In this document: in pieces, positions 7,971 through 17,399 of the stretch
Layout: every line of letters begins with the position of its first letter
Numbering within the stretch: the stretch's first letter is position 1
Source: Acidaminococcaceae bacterium
Lineage (GTDB): Bacteria; Bacillota; Negativicutes; Acidaminococcales; Acidaminococcaceae
Assembly: GCA_029004715.1 (NCBI GenBank)
Contig: JAQVYX010000009.1
Coordinates: 1-35,745 of the forward strand
Length of the DNA: 35,745 bases
Direction: 5' to 3'
The notes under the pieces: model-generated
The model's input: the letters and a program-made list of their open reading frames with translations, nothing else
The model's database searches: none
What the model was told of the DNA's origin: nothing
Position numbers and translations under genes: made by a program

Positions 7971-9263
7971 ATGACAACATTGCGTTTAATACCGACTAAT
8001 TTAAAAGGTCAGGTAATAATTCCTTCTTCTAAAAGTATGGGACATAGGGAACTTATTTGTGCAGCACTTGCTGAAGGCAAAAGTATAGTAAATAATATCA
8101 GTATGTCAGAGGACATCAAGGCTACTTGTAGAGCAATGGAAGCCTTAGGAGCGCATATAGATTGTAATCAAGATAATAGTGGAAGAATGAATTTTACTGT
8201 CAAAGGCGGGGTGCTGGGTGCACATGAACAGACAATAGATTGTGGGGAGTCAGGGTCAACCTTGCGTTTTATAATTCCCGTAGCGGTTTTAGGTCAAGAG
8301 AAAATAAGTTTTAACGGTCATGGGAAATTAGTGACTAGGCCGTTACAGCCTTATTATGATATTTTTGACAGGCAAGGTCTTATGTATACTACTACAAAAG
8401 AAGGTTATCTGCCCTTAACAGTCCAGGGCCCGTTGCATGCGGGTGAGTATATATTACCGGGCAACGTTAGTTCACAGTTTATTAGTGGCTTGCTTTTTGC
8501 GTTGCCACTTTTGACAGGCAATTCTGTTTTGCTAATTACGGGGGTATTAGAGTCCCAAAGTTATGTTTTGATGACTTTAAGTGTCTTAGCTAAATATGGA
8601 ATTCAAATTAAACACATAAATTATAAACGCTATGAAATCAGGGGGTGGCAAAAATATTTGCCTAGGACGACAAGTGTAGAAGGAGATTTTTCCCAAGTAG
8701 CTTTTTGGCTGGTTGCCGGAATCTTGGGGGGGAATATTAGTTGCCTGGGTATGGAAAAAGACTCTTTGCAGGGAGATAAAGTTATTATAGATATCCTGCT
8801 TGCTATGGGGGGAGCTGTTAATTATGAGGGTAATAGTCTTTCTGTAAAACCTGTGAGGACAAGAGGGATTGTTATTGATGCAGCTAATTGTCCGGATCTT
8901 ATCCCGATTCTTGCGGTGTTAGGTGCGTTAAGTAAGGGACGAACGGAAATAATTAATGCCGGGCGCTTGCGTATTAAGGAGTGTGACCGCTTGGCGGCTA
9001 TAACAAGGGAGCTCAATAAAATTGGTGCTAAGATTATCGAGTTGCCTGCAGGCCTTATAATAGAAGGCATAGATAATTTCACCGGTGGCGTGGTAGATTG
9101 TTGGAACGATCACCGTATTGCAATGAGTTTAGCCGTGGCTAGTATTAGGTGCACAAAGCCGTTAACACTTACTGGTACAGAATGCGTAGCGAAATCGTAT
9201 CCGAAGTTTTGGGAGGATTTTGCCAGTTTAGGAGGAAATTATGAGCAGTGTATTTGGCGATAG
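7971..9263 (+). CDS. aroA: 3-phosphoshikimate 1-carboxyvinyltransferase (EPSP synthase)
   Basis: SSKSMGHRELICAALAEG, DCGESGSTLRFIIPVA, NDHRIAMSLAVAS. Confidence 0.95.
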   Translation: MTTLRLIPTNLKGQVIIPSSKSMGHRELICAALAEGKSIVNNISMSEDIKATCRAMEALGAHIDCNQDNSGRMNFTVKGGVLGAHEQTIDCGESGSTLRFIIPVAVLGQEKISFNGHGKLVTRPLQPYYDIFDRQGLMYTTTKEGYLPLTVQGPLHAGEYILPGNVSSQFISGLLFALPLLTGNSVLLITGVLESQSYVLMTLSVLAKYGIQIKHINYKRYEIRGWQKYLPRTTSVEGDFSQVAFWLVAGILGGNISCLGMEKDSLQGDKVIIDILLAMGGAVNYEGNSLSVKPVRTRGIVIDAANCPDLIPILAVLGALSKGRTEIINAGRLRIKECDRLAAITRELNKIGAKIIELPAGLIIEGIDNFTGGVVDCWNDHRIAMSLAVASIRCTKPLTLTGTECVAKSYPKFWEDFASLGGNYEQCIWR

Positions 9264-10332
9264 AATAAAAATGACAATTTTCGGAGAATCCCATGGACCT
9301 GCAATTGGATTGGTTATAGATGGTCTGCCTGCGGGAGTAGAATTGGATTTGAATGCTATTGATAGGGAAATGGCTAGACGTGCTCCCGGTCGCAATGAAT
9401 TGTCTACCGCCCGTAATGAAAAGGATGCTTATGTTATTGAAAGCGGTTTTTTTGCAGGCAAAACAACCGGCATGCCTCTTTGTGCCTTGATTCATAATAA
9501 AGATCAGCATTCTAAAGATTATAGTATATTGCAAAATGTTATGCGCCCCGGGCATGGAGATTATGCAGGCAGAATAAAATATGCTGGGTTTAATGATTAT
9601 AGAGGAGGGGGAAGTTTTTCCGGACGTTTAACGGCACCTTTAGTTTTCATGGGAGCAGTGGCAAAACAACTTTTAAAAGTTAAAGGGATTATAGTAGGTG
9701 CTCATGTGGCTAGTGTGGGCGGCGTTTGTGATAAAAACTTTAATCCTTTAGGAGAAAGGGCAGAAGTACTAACAGGGCTGGCCGAAAAAGTTTTTCCCGT
9801 TTTAGAAGATACTATGGGGAAAACTATGATAGATACTATTATGAGAGCAAAACAGCAAAAAAATTCTGTGGGAGGCACAATTGAATGTATGGCTATAGGA
9901 ATTCCGGTGGGGCTAGGGGAGCCATATTTTGATTCAGTAGAAAGTCGTCTTGCTCATGTGCTTTTTTCTGTACCGGCTGTAAAAGCTGTAGAATTTGGCA
10001 AGGGTTTTGCTTTAGCTGCTATGTTAGGTAGTGAAGCTAATGATCCTATGTACATGGTTGGCAGTGAGGTGGCGGCAAAAACTAATAATAATGGCGGAGT
10101 TTTAGGTGGGATTACCAATGGGATGCCGTTAGTTTTCAAAGTTGGGATTAAGCCAACACCTTCTATCGCCTTACCTCAAGCTACGGTAGATTTTGCTAAA
10201 AAAAGCGATACTATCTTGGAGATAAAGGGTAGACATGATCCTTGTATTGTTTTAAGAGCTGTGCCTGTTATTGAGGCTGTTACTGCTTGGACAATTTTAG
10301 ATTTGCTTTTAGCAGCGAATAGGAGTTTATAA
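9241..10332 (+). CDS. aroC: chorismate synthase
   Basis: TIFGESHGPAIGLVIDGLPAG, RPGHGDYAGRIKY; 23-nt overlap with aroA, RBS AGGAGG inside aroA. Confidence 0.95.
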   Translation: MSSVFGDRIKMTIFGESHGPAIGLVIDGLPAGVELDLNAIDREMARRAPGRNELSTARNEKDAYVIESGFFAGKTTGMPLCALIHNKDQHSKDYSILQNVMRPGHGDYAGRIKYAGFNDYRGGGSFSGRLTAPLVFMGAVAKQLLKVKGIIVGAHVASVGGVCDKNFNPLGERAEVLTGLAEKVFPVLEDTMGKTMIDTIMRAKQQKNSVGGTIECMAIGIPVGLGEPYFDSVESRLAHVLFSVPAVKAVEFGKGFALAAMLGSEANDPMYMVGSEVAAKTNNNGGVLGGITNGMPLVFKVGIKPTPSIALPQATVDFAKKSDTILEIKGRHDPCIVLRAVPVIEAVTAWTILDLLLAANRSL

Positions 10333-10333
10333 T

Positions 10334-11476
10334 ATGGGTGAGAAACTAGATTTAGGTAAAATAAGGACGGACATTGACCGTATTGATGAAGAGATAGCCC
10401 ACCTTTTTGAAGAACGCATGGAAACAGTAAATAAGGTGGCTGAATATAAGAAAGCCAATAATTTGCCGGTTAGAGATGAGGCGCGAGAAGCTGTTGTTTT
10501 GGGAAAATGTAAACAACGTGTGCAAAATTCTGCTTATGCTGATGGCTTGCGCAAAATCATGGCGCAAATAATGGATATTTCCGTGGACCAAGAGAAAAAA
10601 CTTTTAGCGGAAACAAAAGCGCGCAAGAGTGTAATTTGGTCGCAAGGAACTGTTGTACCGGTTGGATATCAAGGTGTAGCCGGGGCTTACAGTTATTTGG
10701 CAGTCAAAAAATATTTTGCCAAAGCTGATATTTCTATCAATAATTACATGTTATTTGAAGATGTGACCAAGGCTGTGCGCGAGGGGAAAATAAAGTATGG
10801 TGTTTTGCCCATAGAAAATTCTTCCACCGGTGGTATTACGGAAGTCTACGATTTGATTAGACAGTATAACTGCTATATTATAGGGGAACAGTGTATAAAA
10901 GTGGAGCACAATTTAATGGCTTGGCCAGGAACTAAGTTGGAGAATATAACTGAAGTTTATTCTCATCCTCAGGGTTTTTCTCAGTGCCGTCCATTTTTTC
11001 GTCAATACCCCAAGATGCAGCAAATTCCTTATTTTAACACGGCGAAGGGTGCAGAATTGGTTAGCAAAGAAAAAACAAATTATATGGCAGCCGTGACATC
11101 CAAAGAAGCTGCTAGTATCTATGGCTTAGAAATTTTAGCTGCCGGTATTAATGCTAATACCAATAATTATACAAGATTTTTTATTATTGCTGCCGAACCT
11201 GTAAAAAGCAAGGAAGCCAATAAAATAACTATGGTAGTAGCACTAAAACATGAGCCGGGTTCTTTATACCGCCTGCTTAGTTATTTTCAAGCAGGCGGAT
11301 TGAACTTACTTAACATTGAATCTCGTCCTATTGAAGGTAAGTCTTGGGAATATTTTTTTCATATTGACGTTAGTGGTAACTTAGAGGAATCACCCGTGCA
11401 GGAGGCTTTGGAAAAAATAAAAAAAGAGGCAACTGAGTGTAAAATCTTGGGAAATTATATTGCTGACAAAATATGA
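10334..11476 (+). CDS. pheA: bifunctional chorismate mutase / prephenate dehydratase
   Basis: N-terminal CM domain (IRTDIDRIDEEIAHLFEERMETVNKVAEYK), PDT domain (GVAGAYSYLAVKKYF; PIENSSTGGITEVYDL), C-terminal ACT domain (EPGSLYRLLSYF..LNLLNIESRP). Confidence 0.94.
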   Translation: MGEKLDLGKIRTDIDRIDEEIAHLFEERMETVNKVAEYKKANNLPVRDEAREAVVLGKCKQRVQNSAYADGLRKIMAQIMDISVDQEKKLLAETKARKSVIWSQGTVVPVGYQGVAGAYSYLAVKKYFAKADISINNYMLFEDVTKAVREGKIKYGVLPIENSSTGGITEVYDLIRQYNCYIIGEQCIKVEHNLMAWPGTKLENITEVYSHPQGFSQCRPFFRQYPKMQQIPYFNTAKGAELVSKEKTNYMAAVTSKEAASIYGLEILAAGINANTNNYTRFFIIAAEPVKSKEANKITMVVALKHEPGSLYRLLSYFQAGGLNLLNIESRPIEGKSWEYFFHIDVSGNLEESPVQEALEKIKKEATECKILGNYIADKI

Positions 11477-11484
11477 GGTGAAAT

Positions 11485-12306
11485 ATGGAATTTGCTTTAT
11501 TGGGGGAAAAATTGGGACACAGTCTTTCTCCGCAAATACATAACTTAATATTTCGCAAATTGGGCATAGAAGGCAAATATGACTTGCTGGAAATTAAAAA
11601 GCAGGACTTGGATGACGCTATAGAACGATTAGAGGATAAATATATTGGTGTTAATGTAACAATACCATATAAGATTGCAGTGATGAAAAAGTTAACTTTC
11701 ATTTCACCTGAGGCAAAGGCTATTGGCGCGGTTAATACAATATATTTTTCTAAGGGTGAAAGACGTGGCTATAATACAGACTACTTTGGGTTTGGCCGCT
11801 TGCTCGAACACAATGCGGTTACTCCTTTGGAAAATAAAGATGTTGTGGTGCTAGGTAGCGGAGGAGCGGCGCGTGCAGTATTACAATATCTTGTTGATAG
11901 TGGGACCAAAAGTATTACTGTTGCCACACGCAGCCCGCAAGATGCGACTAAGAAGTTTTCTAATTTTGAGGCCTTACCAAAACTGAAATTTGTAAGTTAT
12001 GAGCAGCTTATTGAGCAAAAAGGCGGAGCGCTTATTGTCAATACAACACCGGTAGGTATGTATCCTTATATAGATGGATCACCACTCCCGCAAGAAGTAG
12101 TAGCAAGGTATGCATCAGCAGTTGACCTTATTTATAATCCTGTGGAAACACTTTTTATGAGTTATGCGAAAGCTGCGGGACGGAGCACCTGCAATGGTTT
12201 TTATATGCTGGTAGCCCAAGCTGTAGCAGCCGAAGAAATTTGGCTGGGGCGAGAAATACAGGCAGGACTTATTGCAAGTATTGCCCAAGAAATACAAGGA
12301 GTATAA
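11485..12306 (+). CDS. aroE: shikimate dehydrogenase
   Basis: GEKLGHSLSPQIHN, GVNVTIPYK, VVLGSGGAARAVL. Confidence 0.95.
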   Translation: MEFALLGEKLGHSLSPQIHNLIFRKLGIEGKYDLLEIKKQDLDDAIERLEDKYIGVNVTIPYKIAVMKKLTFISPEAKAIGAVNTIYFSKGERRGYNTDYFGFGRLLEHNAVTPLENKDVVVLGSGGAARAVLQYLVDSGTKSITVATRSPQDATKKFSNFEALPKLKFVSYEQLIEQKGGALIVNTTPVGMYPYIDGSPLPQEVVARYASAVDLIYNPVETLFMSYAKAAGRSTCNGFYMLVAQAVAAEEIWLGREIQAGLIASIAQEIQGV

Positions 12307-12307
12307 C

Positions 12308-12808
12308 GTGAATAATATTATTCTTATTGGTATGCCCGGATGTGGTAAAACGACTATAGGACGAGCATTGGCTAAAAGCCTTGGACGCAGTTTTTTTGAT
12401 GCCGACCAAGTGCTAGAAGATATTTCAGGCCAAACAATTTCTGAACTTTTTGCCGAGGGCGAAGAAGTTTTTCGTGAAGTGGAAAGTGAAACTATAGTAT
12501 ATTTAGCTTCGAAAGTAAGAAGCGTTATAGCTACCGGTGGCGGCGTGGTAACGAAAGAAGAAAACATGTTGGTTTTGCGGGAGTCTGGGTGCCTTATTTT
12601 TCTAAATCGTTCCCCAGAGCAAATTATTAAAGATTTGGACATTACAACTAGGCCTCTATTGTCGGAAGGTAAAGAAAAGATATATAATATTTATGCCAAG
12701 CGGATAGAGCTTTATCGTAAATATGCTGATTATGAAGTTGGTTGTGGCGTGGAATGGGGCAGCATTCTACCTGAAATTTTAGCGATAGTGAAAGAGGTGG
12801 GTGTATGA
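12308..12808 (+). CDS. aroK: shikimate kinase
   Basis: IILIGMPGCGKTTIGRALAKSLGRSFFDAD P-loop. GTG 12308 start is preferred over the ORF-track 12272. Confidence 0.93.
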   Translation: MNNIILIGMPGCGKTTIGRALAKSLGRSFFDADQVLEDISGQTISELFAEGEEVFREVESETIVYLASKVRSVIATGGGVVTKEENMLVLRESGCLIFLNRSPEQIIKDLDITTRPLLSEGKEKIYNIYAKRIELYRKYADYEVGCGVEWGSILPEILAIVKEVGV

Positions 12809-13242
12809 GGATTTTGGTTTTAAATGGACCTAATATAAACTTATTAGGTACTAGGGAACGAGAAGTTTATGGGCAGGATGATTATGTGGCTTTATGTCAA
12901 TATATTCAAAGTGCGGCTCAGAAGTTAGATGTAGAAGTTGAAATTAAACAATCAAATAGTGAGGGTGAGTTAGTAACTTTTATTCAAGATGCATTAGATA
13001 ATTTCGATGGTATCGTTATTAATCCGGCTGCTTATACTCACTATAGTATCGCTATCTTAGATGCTTTAAAGGCTGTTAATCTGCCTGCTATAGAGGTGCA
13101 TATAAGCAACATTCATACGAGGGAAGAATTTAGGCATCACTCTGTTACTGTTGCAGGCTGTTTAGGTCAGATTTGTGGTTTGGGTTTTGCTGGTTATAGT
13201 TTGGCTATGAGGTATTTAGCTGCTCATGTAGCGGCTGAATAA
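12805..13242 (+). CDS. aroQ: type II 3-dehydroquinate dehydratase
   Basis: VLNGPNINLLGTREREVYG, NPAAYTHYSIAI, EVHISNIHTREEFRHHS; ATGA overlap with aroK. Confidence 0.95.
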   Translation: MRILVLNGPNINLLGTREREVYGQDDYVALCQYIQSAAQKLDVEVEIKQSNSEGELVTFIQDALDNFDGIVINPAAYTHYSIAILDALKAVNLPAIEVHISNIHTREEFRHHSVTVAGCLGQICGLGFAGYSLAMRYLAAHVAAE

Positions 13243-13265
13243 ATTTTTCTGGGTTGTCTAATGGG

Positions 13266-13312
13266 AAAAACCATTTATCACGGTTAAGCACTAACCGTGA
13301 TAAATGGTTTTT
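13266..13312. terminator. bidirectional terminator (aroQ / MscS convergent genes)
   Basis: 21-bp perfect stem AAAAACCATTTATCACGGTTA-agcac-TAACCGTGATAAATGGTTTTT. Confidence 0.9.
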
Positions 13313-13340
13313 ATTTGGTTAAAAATTTCAATTGAACTAA

Positions 13341-14387
13341 TTAAACGTTATTTTCAATATATATACTGGTACTTGGATAAGCGGCCGAGGTGCCAACTTC
13401 TTCTAGAATTCCTAAAATGTCAAAGTTGACTTTTTCTTTAGCATATGTATAAGAGGTATAATCGGTAAAGTGTGAATAACAAATTATACGTATATCTAAA
13501 CTGCTATTGTTCATTTGATTAAAAACAACAAGAATGTCTTCATCACAAATATCATCATTTTTAATAAGGCTTTCTTTTGCTTTCTGTACAATCTCATGTA
13601 GTTGTGCCTGCGTTGTTTTGTAAACAACACCAATAGTAATATCAATACGTCGTTTATTACGTTTAGTATAGTTAATAATGGGAGTATTGGTAAGCAAAGA
13701 ATTGGGAATATAAACTAAAGCTTGTTCTATAGTGCGAATGCTGGTACTGCGAAAAGCTATTTGTTCGACGGATCCTTCGATATTGTTACAAACAACCCAG
13801 TCGCCCACGCTAAAGGGTTTATCTGCTAAAATTATCATGCCCGCGAAAATATTAGAGAGAGTATCTTTGGCTGCAAGGGAAATCGCCAAACCGCCTAAAG
13901 ACAGACCGGCTATAAACCCGTTAATATCGTAGCCCCACTCGCTGATTATCATGGCTGCGCCCAAGACAACAAGAATTGTATGAAAAAAAGCGGATAACAT
14001 GTTAGAAATGGAAGCATATACCTTGAAACCCAATTTGTTTAATAAATGTCTAAATAAACTATTTGTAGATGCAGATAAATTATACGCTATCCAGAAAATA
14101 CAAAATATCACACAGGTATGTACGCTCTTAATTACTATAATGTTTTCAGTTATATAAAAAAGGGGGGATACTTTGAGCATCAGGTAAAAGCCAAGAACTA
14201 TAATTATTACACGAGCAGGCTTGTCAAAGGCATTGGCGATATCATTGTCGGTATAAAGGGGTAATTTGTTTGTCACTATTTTTACTATGCGCAAAAACAG
14301 CCAGTGGAATAAACCGAATAGTAGCAAAAAAAATATGAACACTAACAAGGGTAAGAACCATTGCTCAATGTCGGTAAAAACGTTCAC
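13341..14387 (-). CDS. MscS-family mechanosensitive ion channel
   Basis: Hydrophobic N-terminus, GLSLGGLAISLAAKDTLSNIFAGMIILADKPFSVGDWV. GTG 14387 start with AAAGGAGGGG upstream. Confidence 0.9.
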   Translation of the reverse strand: MNVFTDIEQWFLPLLVFIFFLLLFGLFHWLFLRIVKIVTNKLPLYTDNDIANAFDKPARVIIIVLGFYLMLKVSPLFYITENIIVIKSVHTCVIFCIFWIAYNLSASTNSLFRHLLNKLGFKVYASISNMLSAFFHTILVVLGAAMIISEWGYDINGFIAGLSLGGLAISLAAKDTLSNIFAGMIILADKPFSVGDWVVCNNIEGSVEQIAFRSTSIRTIEQALVYIPNSLLTNTPIINYTKRNKRRIDITIGVVYKTTQAQLHEIVQKAKESLIKNDDICDEDILVVFNQMNNSSLDIRIICYSHFTDYTSYTYAKEKVNFDILGILEEVGTSAAYPSTSIYIENNV

Positions 14388-14667
14388 TAAAACCCCTCCT
14401 TTGTATAAGCTTATTTTAACATTGAAAAACATAAAGCACAAGAAAAGTATACTGAATACTAAAGCTAAAGATGCTGCTGTATTATCACAAATTTCTGATA
14501 ACGTGCTATAATATGAAAATGTGGCAAGTAATATAGTTGAATTAAAGTGAAGTGCTTGTGACCTAAATTGCTACTATATTTTGTTGAGTTTGATAAATAA
14601 GTATTTATTATTGGAGAATATTCTAATCGATAGGAATAGTGCGTGTATAGAAAAGGAATCTTTTATT

Positions 14668-15951
14668 ATGAATATTATATGTTTGCATGCTTTTGACAAT
14701 ATGTCGCTAGAGCTGCTACTAAATAAAGTAAATACTAAGAAAATTTTTTCTCTACAAAAATATGAAAAAATAGAGGAAAAGAAAACTCTTTGCCTATATG
14801 GTGAAAAAACCAAGGTAAAAAGGCAGTACTGTAGGCAAGAGTTGAAAATAAAAGCAGAAAAAGAAGTTGTTAACCTTTGGGTGGAAAATGGCGTAGCGGT
14901 GTTTAATGATAGTATTGTTCACCAGAATGATATATATATAAGCTATGCTGCTAAGTTTAGTGCACGAGTTGAAAAACTAGTTGCACAGCTCTTACAGTCA
15001 CTGCCACTAATTTTGGTAGAACCTGATATATACGAGCGCATTAAACAGTTACAGGGTTCTTTTGATCCGTTATCTCTGCCGGCTTACAAAAAAGCGACTA
15101 TTAATAGCGGGGTATATTGTCATTTAGGTTGGCAAATTTATGCTGTTAGTGCTGCTTGGGAAAAGTTTTTGACTAATCCCTTAGAACGTGTCTATTTGCG
15201 CCAACTAAGGGTTAAAATAAGACGTTTGCGCTCATGTCTGTCTTTTTTTAAACCGGCCTTAAAACTTGTAGAATGCATGGACTGGCAAAAAAAATTGCGT
15301 GCACAAGGTGAAGAACTTGGCAGGTTACGTGAACTAGATGTTGTTATTATGAGTTTGGGACGTATGCAAGAAATTGCAAAGGAAGAATTACCAGCACCTT
15401 GTCATTTGGAGAAAATTTTTGTTCAAGCTAGAGCCGTGGAAGTTAAGCGTATTAGGACACAATTAACCATGGAACCTATTACCTTGGAACTTACGCAATT
15501 GCTTTTGTGGTTGCAAAATAGGCCTATAACGCCGGCATACAGTACTAAAATATTGAAAAAATTTCTTCCGGAGCGGTTAAAACAATGGAGCAATAATATT
15601 ATGCTTTTGACGGAACGCTATCCAGAATTTTCGGATATGCAGGCTGCACATAAAATCAGAATAAAAGTAAAGCGTTTTCGTTATGCACTAATGAGTTTCC
15701 CTGAGATTAATAAAGGGACAGGGAATATGTTGCGCAAATTGAAACGGCTGCAAGATATGTTGGGGTTTCTACATGATGATTATGTTAATAGTCAGTTGGC
15801 AGAAACCGTTATAACCGATGACAACGATGCCTTGCACTATGAGGCAGCGGTGTTTACTGGGTGGGAAAGCGCAAAAGTGGAAGCGTCCATAAATATGTTG
15901 GAAGATTTATGGGAAGATTTCTGCGATGAGCTAAAAGCCTGGAAAAAATAA
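14668..15951 (+). CDS. CHAD domain protein
   Basis: RQLRVKIRRLRSCLSFFKP and HKIRIKVKRFRYALMSF CHAD helices; ATG 14668 preceded by AAAGGAA. N-terminal ~120 aa does not resemble a CYTH domain. Confidence 0.8.
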   Translation: MNIICLHAFDNMSLELLLNKVNTKKIFSLQKYEKIEEKKTLCLYGEKTKVKRQYCRQELKIKAEKEVVNLWVENGVAVFNDSIVHQNDIYISYAAKFSARVEKLVAQLLQSLPLILVEPDIYERIKQLQGSFDPLSLPAYKKATINSGVYCHLGWQIYAVSAAWEKFLTNPLERVYLRQLRVKIRRLRSCLSFFKPALKLVECMDWQKKLRAQGEELGRLRELDVVIMSLGRMQEIAKEELPAPCHLEKIFVQARAVEVKRIRTQLTMEPITLELTQLLLWLQNRPITPAYSTKILKKFLPERLKQWSNNIMLLTERYPEFSDMQAAHKIRIKVKRFRYALMSFPEINKGTGNMLRKLKRLQDMLGFLHDDYVNSQLAETVITDDNDALHYEAAVFTGWESAKVEASINMLEDLWEDFCDELKAWKK

Positions 15952-15975
15952 ACTAGTAATGAGGGGAAGAGAAAA

Positions 15976-17346
15976 ATGGAAAATTTGAATGGTATTTTAG
16001 TGGCAATTAGCAGCATGGTTTGGGGTGTACCTTTATTGGTGCTACTCGTGGGTACGGGAATTTTTTTAACATTTAAGCTGCGTTTATTGCAAGTGCGAAA
16101 ATTGCTTACGGGATTTAAAATTGCATTCACACCTAGTACTTGCAATGATAGTGAGGGTGATATTTCACAGTTTCAAGCTTTAATGACGGCTTTAGCTGCT
16201 ACTATCGGAACCGGTAATATTGTTGGTGTGTCTACAGCAGTTGTAGCTGGTGGACCGGGAGCACTTTTTTGGATGTGGCTTTCTGCATTTTTCGGTATGG
16301 CCACTAAATATGCAGAAGCAATTTTAGCGGTAAGGTTTAGAGAACGTAAGGCTAATGGCCTTATGGCTGGCGGCCCTATGTATTATATTAAAAATGGTAT
16401 GAATTCAAAATGGTTGGCCAGTGCGTTTGCTTTCTTTGGTGCTTTTGCGGCTTTTGGTATTGGTAATATGGTGCAATCTAATTCCGTTGCCATGGTGGTT
16501 AAAGAAAACTTTGGTATGTCAGAAGTTTATACCGGTGTAATTTTGACTGTGTTTACAGGATTAGTAGTATTGGCAGGTATTAAGGGTATTGGCAAGGCCA
16601 CAGGTGTTATGGTCCCTGCTATGGCAACATTTTATATGGCAGGTGGGCTCATTATTATTTTTATGAATTTAGATAAAATACCGGGAGTATTTTCTTTGAT
16701 TTTAGGAGATGCTTTTACCGGCAAAGCTGTAGCTGGTGGTGCCTTAGGAACGGTTATTCGTTTTGGCGTAGCACGAGGAGTTTTTTCTAATGAAGCAGGA
16801 CTTGGTTCAGCTCCTATTGCGGCAGCTGCTGCAAAAACAGATATGCCTGGTAGGCAGGCACTTGTTTCAATGTTGGGGACATTTATAGATACCATTATTG
16901 TTTGTTCTGTAACAGGGATAGTTGTTGTTATGAGTGGAGCGTGGCAAGATGGAGAGTTTAATGGTGCCATACTTACTAGTAATGCTTTTAATAGCTTTTT
17001 ACCAGGTATTGGTAAATACATTGTGGCTATAGGACTAATATTTTTTGCCTACTCCACTATTTTAGGCTGGTGTTATTATGGTGAAAAATGTTTTGAATAT
17101 TTAGTGGGTGTAAAAGCAGTTATAGGTTATCGTATAGTTTATACGCTGGCAGTGTTTGTGGGAGCAGTGAGCAGTTTAAGTGTGGTTTGGAATTTAGCAG
17201 ATATTTTTAATGGACTTATGGCAGTGCCTAATTTAATAGCGCTTGTTGCTTTGTCTGGAGTTGTACTGGAAGAAACAAAGGCTTTTGAAGTAAAGTTACA
17301 AGAAGAGAAAGAATATAAAGTCAAAATTAGTGAACAGGAAGTTTAA
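15976..17346 (+). CDS. AGCS-family sodium:alanine/glycine symporter
   Basis: ALAATIGTGNIVGVSTAVVAGGPGALFWMW, GGPMYYI, FSNEAGLGSAPIAAAAA. Confidence 0.93.
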   Translation: MENLNGILVAISSMVWGVPLLVLLVGTGIFLTFKLRLLQVRKLLTGFKIAFTPSTCNDSEGDISQFQALMTALAATIGTGNIVGVSTAVVAGGPGALFWMWLSAFFGMATKYAEAILAVRFRERKANGLMAGGPMYYIKNGMNSKWLASAFAFFGAFAAFGIGNMVQSNSVAMVVKENFGMSEVYTGVILTVFTGLVVLAGIKGIGKATGVMVPAMATFYMAGGLIIIFMNLDKIPGVFSLILGDAFTGKAVAGGALGTVIRFGVARGVFSNEAGLGSAPIAAAAAKTDMPGRQALVSMLGTFIDTIIVCSVTGIVVVMSGAWQDGEFNGAILTSNAFNSFLPGIGKYIVAIGLIFFAYSTILGWCYYGEKCFEYLVGVKAVIGYRIVYTLAVFVGAVSSLSVVWNLADIFNGLMAVPNLIALVALSGVVLEETKAFEVKLQEEKEYKVKISEQEV

Positions 17347-17350
17347 ATAT

Positions 17351-17399
17351 AATAAAGTAAAACGGTCACAACCATTGGTTGTGACCGTTTTGCTTTATT
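17351..17399. terminator. bidirectional terminator
   Basis: AATAAAGTAAAACGGTCACAACCA / TGGTTGTGACCGTTTTGCTTTATT stem, one T-G wobble. Confidence 0.88.

Noticed and set aside
12115-12642. 175-aa minus-strand ORF over aroE/aroK
   Set aside because: Mirror of two conserved genes; no independent evidence.
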